Source: Winogradskyella eximia (lineage in GTDB: Bacteria; Bacteroidota; Bacteroidia; Flavobacteriales; Flavobacteriaceae). From it: a DNA stretch of 64,000 bases. The position numbers were made by a program, and so were the translations under genes. The stretch spans positions 81,103 through 145,102 of the forward strand of contig NZ_QRDV01000008.1 of NCBI RefSeq assembly GCF_003386165.1, written 5' to 3'. Below, one piece after another: positions 15,958-24,115 of the stretch (position 1 is its first letter; each line of letters begins with the position of its first letter). Under the pieces are notes generated by a model. The model was not told the DNA's origin. It worked only from the letters and a program-made list of their open reading frames with translations, and ran no database searches.

Positions 15958-16461
15958 TTACGAATTGCGAGGTGGTGGCCTATGCCCTTTTCCTTCTCCA
16001 GGTGGTGGAGGTCTCTGTCCTTGATCTCCTTGTCGTAACGCATCTTTTATTATAGTTTTAAACTTTTCTTTTTGCTTATCATTAGATAATTCTTGTATCA
16101 TTTTAAAATGATAAAAAATCTCCTTGTCTTTTAGTTTTTCTTTTTCACAAATTAAAGATGAAATAGAATCGATTGTCGATTCATTTATTCCGTCTTCTGA
16201 TAATTTACTGAAGAGTTCATCTTTTAAGCCTTTAATTTCATCTGACAAACGCATCATAATTTGATGATGACCTTGGCTATTTTCTTTAAATTGTGCTAAT
16301 TGTGCTTTATTAAAACCCAGTTCTTTTACAATAAAATCTCTATTCCCTTGAGGTCCTTTTGATGTATTTTCATTGCTTTCACTCATGTAATTAAACAGAA
16401 AAAATCCATTCACTACAATTAGGAAAGCGACTAAAATGTATAATATATTATTCTTCTTCAT
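15958..16461 (-). CDS. Membrane-anchored Spy/CnrX-like periplasmic protein
   Basis: 167 residues: an N-terminal membrane anchor (about 7-25), then a helical domain (about 40-140) with the segment KELGFNKAQLAQFKENSQGHHQ and a long charged helix pair, as in CnrX/ZraP/Spy-type proteins. The C-terminus is a Pro/Gly/Arg tract (QRPPPPGEGKGHRPPP). In the CnrYXH system a protein of this shape senses metal and controls an anti-sigma factor; the gene order sigma, anti-sigma, Spy-like matches that plan. The HH pair at about 63-64 could be a metal site. The gene begins 2 bp after the anti-sigma stop and is followed by a terminator. Confidence 0.7.
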   Translation of the reverse strand: MKKNNILYILVAFLIVVNGFFLFNYMSESNENTSKGPQGNRDFIVKELGFNKAQLAQFKENSQGHHQIMMRLSDEIKGLKDELFSKLSEDGINESTIDSISSLICEKEKLKDKEIFYHFKMIQELSNDKQKEKFKTIIKDALRQGDQGQRPPPPGEGKGHRPPPRNS

Positions 16462-16463
16462 GA

Positions 16464-16760
16464 TTATTTTAATAAAGTAGATTCTGTGGTTGTAGATAGG
16501 CCATAAGACTCCGCAAAACTGCTCACATTTTCATCGTAAGTTGTTTCTTGTAAATTATTAAAAGCCATAATATTCAATACAACAACACAAACCAAAGTCG
16601 CTAATTGTAATTTTGGTGTAAACCATGAGTACGTTGCCGCTTGAATGTCTTCTGATGCATTACGAATTTTATGCATCACTTTCTCTTTAAAAAACGGAGA
16701 CACTTTAACTTCGCCAATTGACTCTAACGAATCAAAAGTAGCTTTCACTTTTTCATTCAT
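16464..16760 (-). CDS. Probable anti-sigma factor (single-pass membrane protein)
   Basis: About 98 residues with a cytoplasmic N-terminal part (EKVKATFDSLESIGEVKVSPFFKEKVMHKI), one membrane segment (about LQLATLVCVVVLNIMAF) and a short periplasmic tail. Size and topology resemble CnrY-type anti-sigma factors. It follows the sigma gene directly. An in-frame ATG exists at 16778, but it lies only 9 bp from the -10 of the ECF-type promoter at 16788-16817. The ATG at 16760 gives a 27-bp distance, within the 22-36 bp of the other six units, so I prefer it. The anti-sigma role is inferred from context. Confidence 0.7.
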   Translation of the reverse strand: MNEKVKATFDSLESIGEVKVSPFFKEKVMHKIRNASEDIQAATYSWFTPKLQLATLVCVVVLNIMAFNNLQETTYDENVSSFAESYGLSTTTESTLLK

Positions 16761-16787
16761 TTCAACATTTGTTTTCATATCTATATA

Positions 16788-16817
16788 TTTAGATGCATAA
16801 GTCTAAAAAAACTTGTG
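16788..16817 (-). promoter_or_regulatory. ECF-type promoter for anti-sigma and Spy-like genes
   Basis: Minus strand CACAAGTTT, 12-bp spacer, GCATCTAAA. It begins right after the sigma gene stop, giving the anti-sigma gene an additional promoter within the sigma unit. Confidence 0.85.
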
Positions 16818-17396
16818 CTAATGTTCGTTTTTATAATAATTTTCTAAAATTTTCTGTAAATTCTTCTTAGCTCTAAACATTACTGACTCTACAGAAGACA
16901 AGCTTTTATTTGTAATCTCAGCAACTTCTTGGTAACTTTTTCCGTCAACTTTATGGAGCGTAAAAATAACGGACTGACTTTCAGGCAATCTATTAATTGC
17001 CATAAATAAAGTTGAATTGAGTTCTTTGTTTTCTAACAAAATCCCTGGATGATTCATTTCTGTAAAATAATCTGTCTTATCCATCGGAATTGCATTTCCT
17101 GTTATAGACTGTAAAAAAGCAAAACGTTTTTTAGTACTCTTCTTTCTAATAAACTCTAAACACTTATTAGTTGTAATTCTATAAATCCAAGTTGATAATT
17201 TTGAATCACCTTTAAATTTATGAATAGAATTGTAAACCTCAACAAAAACATCTTGCGCAATATCCTCTGCATCTTCTTTATTAGGCACAAAGGAAATACA
17301 CGTGGCAAATACTTTTTGCTGAAAATCATCGACAAGCTTACTGTAAGCTACAGTGCTTTTCAAGTTTAATTCTTTTATAAATTCAGTTTCTGTCAA
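16818..17396 (-). CDS. ECF-type RNA polymerase sigma factor, likely master of the CotH/YHYH regulon
   Basis: 192 residues with sigma region 2 (NKEDAEDIAQDVFVEVYNSIHKFKG, then STWIYRITTNKCLEF) and region 4 (LPESQSVIFTLHKVDGKSYQEVAEITNKSLSSVESVMFRAKKNL). Start is TTG at 17396: an in-frame stop lies two codons upstream and no Met occurs early in the protein, so no ATG start is possible. An element of the cluster motif lies 25 bp upstream, which implies autoregulation. The next genes are the membrane anti-sigma and Spy-like proteins. Control of the seven motif-bearing units is inferred from motif and position. Confidence 0.9.
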   Translation of the reverse strand: MTETEFIKELNLKSTVAYSKLVDDFQQKVFATCISFVPNKEDAEDIAQDVFVEVYNSIHKFKGDSKLSTWIYRITTNKCLEFIRKKSTKKRFAFLQSITGNAIPMDKTDYFTEMNHPGILLENKELNSTLFMAINRLPESQSVIFTLHKVDGKSYQEVAEITNKSLSSVESVMFRAKKNLQKILENYYKNEH

Positions 17397-17421
17397 AAAT
17401 TATTTGTGTTGCTTGATTATT

Positions 17422-17451
17422 TTTAGATGCTTTTAAAAATAAAAACTTGCG
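17422..17451 (-). promoter_or_regulatory. ECF-type autoregulatory promoter of the sigma gene
   Basis: Minus strand CGCAAGTTT, 12-bp spacer, GCATCTAAA ending 25 bp before the TTG start. It matches the six other elements. Confidence 0.85.
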
Positions 17452-17516
17452 GTAATATTAATTATTTTTAAAAATAACACTTTTGAATAAAGTCTCACAA
17501 TTTTAATCTTTTAGCT

Positions 17517-17524
17517 TACCTTTG
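17517..17524 (+). promoter_or_regulatory. Bacteroidota -7 box (TACCTTTG) for the rRNA methyltransferase
   Basis: TACCTTTG fits TAnnTTTG and stands 52 bp before the ATG at 17576. No clear -33 TTG at usual spacing. Confidence 0.6.
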
Positions 17525-17575
17525 CACGTTATTTTTGCAGAACACATTTTGCATATTGAAAATTAAACATTAGTT

Positions 17576-18787
17576 ATGAGATTACATAGAAACTTATGCT
17601 TTGCCGTAATTGACGGATTACACCTTATTTTTAACGAAGGTGAGTATGCAGATAAAGTAATACAGCAATTACTAAAGCGTGATAAACGTTGGGGAAGTAG
17701 AGATAGAGGATTTGTTGCAGAAACCGTTTATACCATTGTACGTTACCAAAGATTATATGCAGAAATTGCTAATGTAAAAGCACCTTACCATAGAGATGAT
17801 CTATGGCGAATGTTTGCTGTTTGGGCAACTCTTAAAGGTATAAAATTACCGGATTGGAAATATTTCACAGATACTCCTACTAGAAAAATTAAAGGACGCT
17901 TTGATGAATTATCTAAAATTAGAAAATATAGAGAGTCTATTCCAGATTGGATTGATGAATTGGGTGTTGCGGAATTAGGTGAAGCAGAATGGACTAAGGA
18001 AATTGCTATGCAAAATGAGCAAGCTGAAGTTATTCTTCGAGTAAATACCATAAAAACAAATAAAAAAGACTTACAACTTAAGTTACAGTCTGAAGACATT
18101 GAAACTGAGTTTTTACCAAATCATCCTTCGGCATTAAAATTAGTAGAACGTGCTAATGTATTTAAAACTGAAGCCTTTAAAAACGGTTGGTTTGAAGTAC
18201 AAGATGCTTCTTCTCAATTAGTTGCAGATTACCTAGACGTAAAACCCGGAATGAAAGTCGTTGACGTTTGTGCTGGTGCTGGTGGAAAAACATTGCATTT
18301 GGCTTCTTTAATGGAAAATAAAGGTCAGCTTATTGCTATGGATATTTACGAAAGTAAATTGAAAAAACTCAAAGTAAGAGCACGTAGAAATGGTGTTCAT
18401 AACATTGAGATGAAAGTGATTGATTCTACCAAACCAATTAAAAAATTGCATGGTAAAGCAGATCGTTTACTAATTGATGCACCATGTTCTGGCTTAGGAG
18501 TTTTACGTAGAAATCCAGATGCGAAATGGAAATTGCAACCTGAGTTTATAGAAAACATAAAAAAGACACAATTAGAAGTTTTAGATCAATACTCTAAAAT
18601 GGTAAAATCTGGTGGAAAAATGGTCTATGCAACGTGTTCTGTTTTGCCTTCAGAAAATCAAAAACAAGTTGAGACATTCTTAACAACAGAAGCTGGTAAA
18701 GAATTTACGCTTGTAAAAGACAAAAAGATATTAGCCTATAAATCTGGTTTTGATGGATTCTATATGGCACTTTTAGAAAAAAAATAA
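17576..18787 (+). CDS. RsmB/NOP-family RNA cytosine-5 methyltransferase
   Basis: 403 residues. The N-terminal part (to about 150) is an RsmB-like helical/RNA-binding region; the C-terminal part is a class I SAM-dependent methyltransferase fold with the SAM motif VDVCAGAGGKTLHLA (about 226-240). It has the two cysteine motifs of m5C methyltransferases: APCSGLGVLRRNPDAKW (catalytic-type PC) and ATCSVLPSENQKQVE (TC). The likely substrate is rRNA, cytosine C5. The gene is divergent from the ECF sigma gene but has a housekeeping -7 box rather than the ECF motif, so it is not part of that regulon. Confidence 0.88.
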   Translation: MRLHRNLCFAVIDGLHLIFNEGEYADKVIQQLLKRDKRWGSRDRGFVAETVYTIVRYQRLYAEIANVKAPYHRDDLWRMFAVWATLKGIKLPDWKYFTDTPTRKIKGRFDELSKIRKYRESIPDWIDELGVAELGEAEWTKEIAMQNEQAEVILRVNTIKTNKKDLQLKLQSEDIETEFLPNHPSALKLVERANVFKTEAFKNGWFEVQDASSQLVADYLDVKPGMKVVDVCAGAGGKTLHLASLMENKGQLIAMDIYESKLKKLKVRARRNGVHNIEMKVIDSTKPIKKLHGKADRLLIDAPCSGLGVLRRNPDAKWKLQPEFIENIKKTQLEVLDQYSKMVKSGGKMVYATCSVLPSENQKQVETFLTTEAGKEFTLVKDKKILAYKSGFDGFYMALLEKK

Positions 18788-18859
18788 TAAAAAGCAGTTT
18801 CCCCCAAACACCATTCTGCCTCAATTATTATTCCCTAATAATATTTTAACCTACTGATT

Positions 18860-20638
18860 ATGAAATACCTTTACATTGTATTCCTATGCTTTTCTAGCAT
18901 TGGTTTTTCTCAAATCCCTTCAAGTTATTATGATAGTGCAAACGGACTATCTGGTTTTACTTTAAAAACAGAACTGAAAAACATAATAACTAATAGTCAT
19001 ATTGATCAAGGCTACAATACGCTGTTTACGGGTTACGTATCAACCCACTCTGATAATATTATAGAAGCAGGTTACGAAAATGATGATACCATTTTGTTGT
19101 ATTACACAGAAAATCCCAATGGTATCGACTCTTATACTTATAATCATGGATCTCCCAACCAATGTGGTAGTTATGTTGACGAAGGGTCTTGTTACAATCA
19201 TGAAAGCTTAGTTCCACAAGGAGCATTTAGTTCTGCTTTTCCAATGAAAAGTGATATACATCATATCACACCAAGTGATGGGTTTGTAAATGATAAAAGA
19301 GGTGATTTACCTTTTGGTATCGTTGGTAATGCAAATTGGACTTCTTTAAACGGTACTAAACGCGGAATAAGTGCAACACCAGGATATACTGGAGTTGTAT
19401 TTGAACCAATTGATGAATTTAAAGGCGATATAGCAAGAGCGATTCTCTATTTTGTGACCAGATACGAAGATACCGTAGATGGATATACTAGTTTTCCAAT
19501 GTTCAATGGCACAGAAAACCAAGCTTTATCTAATTGGTCTTTAACGATGTTATTAGATTGGCATTATAATATCGATCCTGTTGACCAAAGAGAAATAGAT
19601 AGAAATATCGCTGCATATAACTATCAAGGTAATGCTAATCCTTTTGTTGATCATCCTGAGTATGCAAATATGATTTGGATAGATACCCAAGCTCCAACAA
19701 ATCCTATAAATTTAGCAGCTTCTAATCCAACAGACAATTCTATAGATTTAACGTGGCTACCATCTACAGATAATATAGCAGTTATTGGTTATGATGTTTA
19801 CATCGATTCTATTTATGCCTTTACTACAGCCAATACAACTACAACAATAAATGGATTAACACCAGCTACAAATTACTGCTTTACAATAAAGGCAAAAGAC
19901 GCAGCTAACAATCAATCAAATTTCAGTGATCAAGTTTGTGATACCACCACAGATGCAGGCATAGGTAATACAAATTGCTTAATCGAAAATTTTGAAAATA
20001 TAGGAGTGTCTTCAGCAACTTATAAAACCATTAGCTGGAATGGAAGCGATGGAGGTAATTGGATTGCTACAGATGCTAGAAATGACCAAACATTAAATAC
20101 CAAAGCCATCACTATTAGAAACGGAGCCTTAACATTACCTACTACTTTTGGAGGTATTGGCTCTTTAACAATCACAACTAAACTTATCCTTTCAGGAACT
20201 AGCGGAACATTTAATTTAAAGGTAAACGGAAATATAGTAGGCACAATTCCTTACAGTGACTTAGAACAAACTTTTACTATACCTAATATTAATATTGAAA
20301 ATAATGCAGCAATTGTTATAGATGGTAATAGTACTGCTACAAACAGTGTAAAAATTGATGACCTAAATTACACTTGTTATTCTGCTTTAGGGATTGATGA
20401 TTTTAGTGTTAACCACATAAATACATATCCAAATCCCGTAAATAATCAACTCATAATTAGTCTAAAAAATAAAAGAACTACCACTATTGAAATTTTTGAT
20501 ATTTTAGGAAAGCGAGTTTTTAATACGATCATTGATAAGACAACTTCTCTTAATCTTCATGATTTAAAAACTGGAGTATATATGATAAAAATGACTCAAA
20601 ATAACGCAACGATTACAAAAAAACTTCTAAAGCAATAA
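18860..20638 (+). CDS. Secreted endonuclease I-like protein with altered active site
   Basis: 592 residues: signal peptide (to FSQ), an endonuclease I (NucM/Vvn-like) domain (about 20-275), a fibronectin type III domain (about 280-365), a beta-rich region and a C-terminal T9SS sorting domain (TYPNPVNNQL). The family motif REHxxP reads NHESLVP here (113-119), so the general-base His is Ser116, whereas the Mg-site Glu115, DIHH (132-135) and VNxxR (143-147) remain. The region before it is also shorter than in the neighbouring copy. It is likely weakened or non-catalytic and is a tandem paralogue of the 20875 gene. Confidence 0.85.
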   Translation: MKYLYIVFLCFSSIGFSQIPSSYYDSANGLSGFTLKTELKNIITNSHIDQGYNTLFTGYVSTHSDNIIEAGYENDDTILLYYTENPNGIDSYTYNHGSPNQCGSYVDEGSCYNHESLVPQGAFSSAFPMKSDIHHITPSDGFVNDKRGDLPFGIVGNANWTSLNGTKRGISATPGYTGVVFEPIDEFKGDIARAILYFVTRYEDTVDGYTSFPMFNGTENQALSNWSLTMLLDWHYNIDPVDQREIDRNIAAYNYQGNANPFVDHPEYANMIWIDTQAPTNPINLAASNPTDNSIDLTWLPSTDNIAVIGYDVYIDSIYAFTTANTTTTINGLTPATNYCFTIKAKDAANNQSNFSDQVCDTTTDAGIGNTNCLIENFENIGVSSATYKTISWNGSDGGNWIATDARNDQTLNTKAITIRNGALTLPTTFGGIGSLTITTKLILSGTSGTFNLKVNGNIVGTIPYSDLEQTFTIPNINIENNAAIVIDGNSTATNSVKIDDLNYTCYSALGIDDFSVNHINTYPNPVNNQLIISLKNKRTTTIEIFDILGKRVFNTIIDKTTSLNLHDLKTGVYMIKMTQNNATITKKLLKQ

Positions 20639-20658
20639 TTGTAATAAAATTAGAAACT

Positions 20659-20687
20659 AAAGCAAATTTTTATAAATTGCTTTTGCT
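20659..20687 (+). terminator. Probable terminator after the first endonuclease gene
   Basis: AAAGCAA (20659-20665) pairs with TTGCTTT (20677-20683) with further A/T pairing inside and a T-rich tail. The rest of the 236-bp gap to the next gene holds only its promoter. Confidence 0.5.
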
Positions 20688-20833
20688 TTCTTAAGCTCTA
20701 AAAACAAACATCTTGTAGATTAATTTATATTTATAGTCAACATACAATAAGAGTTAGTATTGACGCTAAATTTCTAATTTATTCTAACGTTTATATCAGA
20801 ATTTAGTTTAACTATTATTATTAAAAAATATTC

Positions 20834-20841
20834 TACCTTTG
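20834..20841 (+). promoter_or_regulatory. -7 box (TACCTTTG) of the second endonuclease gene
   Basis: TACCTTTG lies 34 bp before the ATG at 20875 and fits the Bacteroidota consensus. Confidence 0.65.
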
Positions 20842-20874
20842 TTTATAATAAATACGCTCTAAATACTATAATAC

Positions 20875-22701
20875 ATGAAATACTTTTACCTATTTTTCTT
20901 ATTCATTACAAGCATTGGGTTTGCTCAAACCCCATCTAATTATTACGATAGCGCGAATGGATTATCTGGTTTTGCATTAAAAACTCAGTTAAAAAGTATT
21001 ACAACAAATGGCCATACGGCAAGAACGTACGACCAACTTTATGATGGATCTGGCGTTTCTGGTTCTAATGGATATGTAGACACTCATTCAGATGTTCCTG
21101 TGTCATCTGGTAATATTTATGAAAATGACGGCACGGTTCTAGATTTCTATTCAGAAAATCCAACGGGTTCAGATCCTTACAATTTTACGCACAATGTTGA
21201 TGAAGGAGGTAACCAAAACTCAGAAGGTGACTGTTATAACAGAGAACATTTAGTGCCACAATCGTCTTTTGGCAGTTCTTATCCAATGCAAAGTGATATT
21301 CACCACGTTATCCCAACGGATTGTAGAGTTAATAATTACAGAAGCTCATATCCTTTTGGAAATGTTGGATCAGTAAATCTTACATCTCAAAATGGATCTA
21401 AAAGAGGAACAAGCGCAATGCCAGGATATTCAGGTATTGTTTTTGAGCCTATCGATGAATTTAAAGGTGATATCGCAAGAGCCTTACTTTATTTCGCTAC
21501 GCGTTATGAAAGTACTGTTGATGGTTACACAAGTTTTGATATGTTTAACGGTACGGAAGATCAAGTATTTTTTCCTTGGGCAATTGATGTTTTACTAGAT
21601 TGGCATAATAATGTAGATCCTGTAGACCAAAGAGAACGTGATAGAAATAATGCTGCGTATAATTTTCAAGGTAATGCTAATCCTTTTGTGGATCATCCTG
21701 AATACGCAGATCTAATTTGGAATCCGACTCCAGATACTGAAGCTCCATCAAACCCAACTAATTTAGTCGCTTCTAACCCTACTGATAATAGTATTAGTTT
21801 ATCATGGACAGCGTCTAGTGATAATATTGGAGTGATATCTTATGATATTTATATTGACGGAACATACGCATTCAACTCTGGTAATACAACAGCTACCGCT
21901 ACTGGTTTAACTGCAGAAACCAATTATTGTTTTACAGTTAAAGCTAAAGATGCAGCTAATAATGAATCTGGATTTAGTAATCAAGATTGCGAAACTACTA
22001 CGGACAATGGAACAGTTGGAGGATCAGATTGTTTAACGGAATCATTTGAAAATTTAGATACATCTATCGGCTCCTATTCTAGTGTTAGCTGGACTGGTGA
22101 CGAAGGAGGAACATGGACTGCTACCGATGCCAGAACAGATCAAGTAATTAATACAACTACATCTGCCGCAATTACGGTTAGAGATGGAATATTAACATTA
22201 CCAACAACTTCTGGAGGAATTGGATCGCTTACCGTAACAACGAAACGTGTCTTTAGTGGTTCTGACGGAACATTTAATGTCAATGTTAACGGAACTTTAG
22301 TGGGTACAATTGCTTACAGTGGTGATGAGCAAACCGTTACAATACCTAACATTAATATAGAAAACAGTGTTTCTATTGTAATAAATGGCAATAGTGGATC
22401 TGGTAACAGAGTTGTATTTGATAATTTATCTTACACCTGTTATACAGCTTTAAATGTTGAAAAATTTGATATTTCTAGTGTTAAGATTCACCCAAATCCG
22501 GTTAAAAATAGTTTAACTGTAGATTTAGAATCTAATATTAGTACCAGCATTGAAATTTTTGATATTCTAGGAAAACGAGTTATTAAAAACAACATATCTA
22601 AAACAAGCAACTTAAATCTTCAAGCTTTAAAAGCTGGTATTTATATTGTAAAAATTACACAAGGAAATTCTATAGTTACCAAAAAATTAGTGAAACAATA
22701 A
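20875..22701 (+). CDS. Secreted endonuclease I with FN3 and T9SS sorting domains
   Basis: 608 residues: signal peptide (to FAQ), endonuclease I domain with intact motifs YNREHLVPQS (121-130), SDIHHVIPTD (140-149) and RVNNYR (151-156), an FN3 domain (about 290-380), a beta-rich carbohydrate-binding-like region and a T9SS type-A sorting domain (HPNPVKNSLTV). It should be a Mg-dependent, non-specific DNA/RNA nuclease released outside the cell, useful for using extracellular nucleic acid. It shares its architecture and much of its sequence with the preceding gene, so the pair came from a duplication. Confidence 0.9.
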   Translation: MKYFYLFFLFITSIGFAQTPSNYYDSANGLSGFALKTQLKSITTNGHTARTYDQLYDGSGVSGSNGYVDTHSDVPVSSGNIYENDGTVLDFYSENPTGSDPYNFTHNVDEGGNQNSEGDCYNREHLVPQSSFGSSYPMQSDIHHVIPTDCRVNNYRSSYPFGNVGSVNLTSQNGSKRGTSAMPGYSGIVFEPIDEFKGDIARALLYFATRYESTVDGYTSFDMFNGTEDQVFFPWAIDVLLDWHNNVDPVDQRERDRNNAAYNFQGNANPFVDHPEYADLIWNPTPDTEAPSNPTNLVASNPTDNSISLSWTASSDNIGVISYDIYIDGTYAFNSGNTTATATGLTAETNYCFTVKAKDAANNESGFSNQDCETTTDNGTVGGSDCLTESFENLDTSIGSYSSVSWTGDEGGTWTATDARTDQVINTTTSAAITVRDGILTLPTTSGGIGSLTVTTKRVFSGSDGTFNVNVNGTLVGTIAYSGDEQTVTIPNINIENSVSIVINGNSGSGNRVVFDNLSYTCYTALNVEKFDISSVKIHPNPVKNSLTVDLESNISTSIEIFDILGKRVIKNNISKTSNLNLQALKAGIYIVKITQGNSIVTKKLVKQ

Positions 22702-22723
22702 ATTCACTAATTATAAATATTTA

Positions 22724-22752
22724 AAAAGCAGCTTTTATAGCTGCTTTTTTTA
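22724..22752 (+). terminator. Terminator after the second endonuclease gene
   Basis: AAAGCAGC (22725-22732) pairs with GCTGCTTT (22740-22747) around a 7-nt loop, followed by a T-run. Confidence 0.85.
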
Positions 22753-22829
22753 TCCAAATCAGCGATTCAAAATATTAAACATGTCATCATTGGAAGGTGT
22801 TAAAAAAAATTATAATCTATAAAAATTTT

Positions 22830-22837
22830 TACCTTTG
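22830..22837 (+). promoter_or_regulatory. -7 box (TACCTTTG) of the third endonuclease gene
   Basis: TACCTTTG overlaps an earlier in-frame ATG (22835). That ATG would sit at the promoter, which supports the start at 22907. Confidence 0.65.
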
Positions 22838-22906
22838 CAGAAGACCCAATGTATAAACCTACTTACTACAGGTTTCACTTGTCTCTATAAAAAAAATCAA
22901 GAAATA

Positions 22907-23995
22907 ATGAAACACCTTTACACACTATTATTAATATTTGTAACTACAATTGCATTTGCGCAGTTAGTTCCACCAGCTGAATTAAGTTCTTATTATACCA
23001 CAGTCGATTTTACTTCTACTGGCATTAGCTTAAAAAATGATTTAATTGATGTAACTACAGATAAGCATGTCAACTATTTAAGTTACAGCGACGTTTGGGA
23101 TGCTTCTAGGATAACAGATTTAGATCCAAACAATTCTAATAATGTACTTTTACTTTATGGCTATAATGATACTGATGGTAGTATAACGACTGACAGAACT
23201 AGAGGAAAGTTTGATAATGGTGGTGGTGTTGGCGACTGGAACAGAGAACATGTTTACCCAAAATCTTTAGGAAATCCTAACTTAGGCACTTCTGGTCCTG
23301 GCTCTGATGCTCAAATGCTAAGACCTAGCGATGTTCAAAGAAATGGGCAACGCGGAAGCTTACAATTTACAGATAAAAACAATGGTGAATTCCCTAACGG
23401 TGAATCTGGTAGTACCAATGGTGGTTGGTATCCTGGAGATGAATGGAAAGGTGACTGTGCAAGAATTATTATGTATATGTATATACGTTATGGTGATCGT
23501 TGTTTACCAACAGGTGTTGGCAATGGAAGTAGTGCTTCTACTCCAGATGCTATGATAGATTTATTTTTAAAATGGAATGCTGAAGATCCTGTAGTTGAAG
23601 GAGAATTAGAAGACGTTAGAAATGCGTATCATGGAGACCCAAATAATGAATATGCACAAGGTAATAGAAATCCTTTTATTGACAACCCGTATTTAGCTAC
23701 TGTAATATGGGGAGGACCTGAAGCTCAAAACAGATGGGAAAATCTTTCTATTACAGATGTAGAGCAAAATAGCATTAAAATGTTTCCTAATCCTGCAAAT
23801 GGTAATGAGGTTACTATTTTATCAAACCAAGACATTATTGCCGAAGTTTATGACATTTTAGGTAAAAAAGTTACGGTTCAAAACATCTCGTCAAACCAAT
23901 CTAAATTAAATATATCTAACTTAACTAAAGGTGTTTATATCGTAAAGTTAAATTCTGAAGTCGGTACGCAAACAAAAAGATTGATCAAACAATAA
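22907..23995 (+). CDS. Secreted endonuclease I family protein, short form
   Basis: About 362 residues starting MKHLYTLLLIFVTTIAFAQ, a clean signal peptide; an in-frame ATG at 22835 would bury this signal and overlap the -7 box. The nuclease domain has GDWNREHVYPKS, with the general-base His kept. The DLHHL-type motif of the family is replaced by SDAQMLRPSDVQRN, so the HH pair is missing. There is no FN3 domain, but a T9SS sorting domain (MFPNPANGNEVTI) closes the protein. It is a more distant paralogue than the two upstream copies; activity may differ or depend on the remaining residues. Confidence 0.87.
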   Translation: MKHLYTLLLIFVTTIAFAQLVPPAELSSYYTTVDFTSTGISLKNDLIDVTTDKHVNYLSYSDVWDASRITDLDPNNSNNVLLLYGYNDTDGSITTDRTRGKFDNGGGVGDWNREHVYPKSLGNPNLGTSGPGSDAQMLRPSDVQRNGQRGSLQFTDKNNGEFPNGESGSTNGGWYPGDEWKGDCARIIMYMYIRYGDRCLPTGVGNGSSASTPDAMIDLFLKWNAEDPVVEGELEDVRNAYHGDPNNEYAQGNRNPFIDNPYLATVIWGGPEAQNRWENLSITDVEQNSIKMFPNPANGNEVTILSNQDIIAEVYDILGKKVTVQNISSNQSKLNISNLTKGVYIVKLNSEVGTQTKRLIKQ

Positions 23996-24010
23996 GTATA
24001 ACTATCATAT

Positions 24011-24043
24011 AAAAAAAAAAGCGACTCATGGAGTCGCTTTTTT
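24011..24043 (+). terminator. Terminator after the third endonuclease gene
   Basis: A10, GCGACTC (24021-24027), a 3-nt loop, GAGTCGC (24031-24037), then T-run. Strong. Confidence 0.88.
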
Positions 24044-24115
24044 ATGTTTAAAACATCGTGAACAACTCTCCATTTTTGAATAGGTAATTATAAGTTAAAT
24101 CACGTTTAAAAAAAG

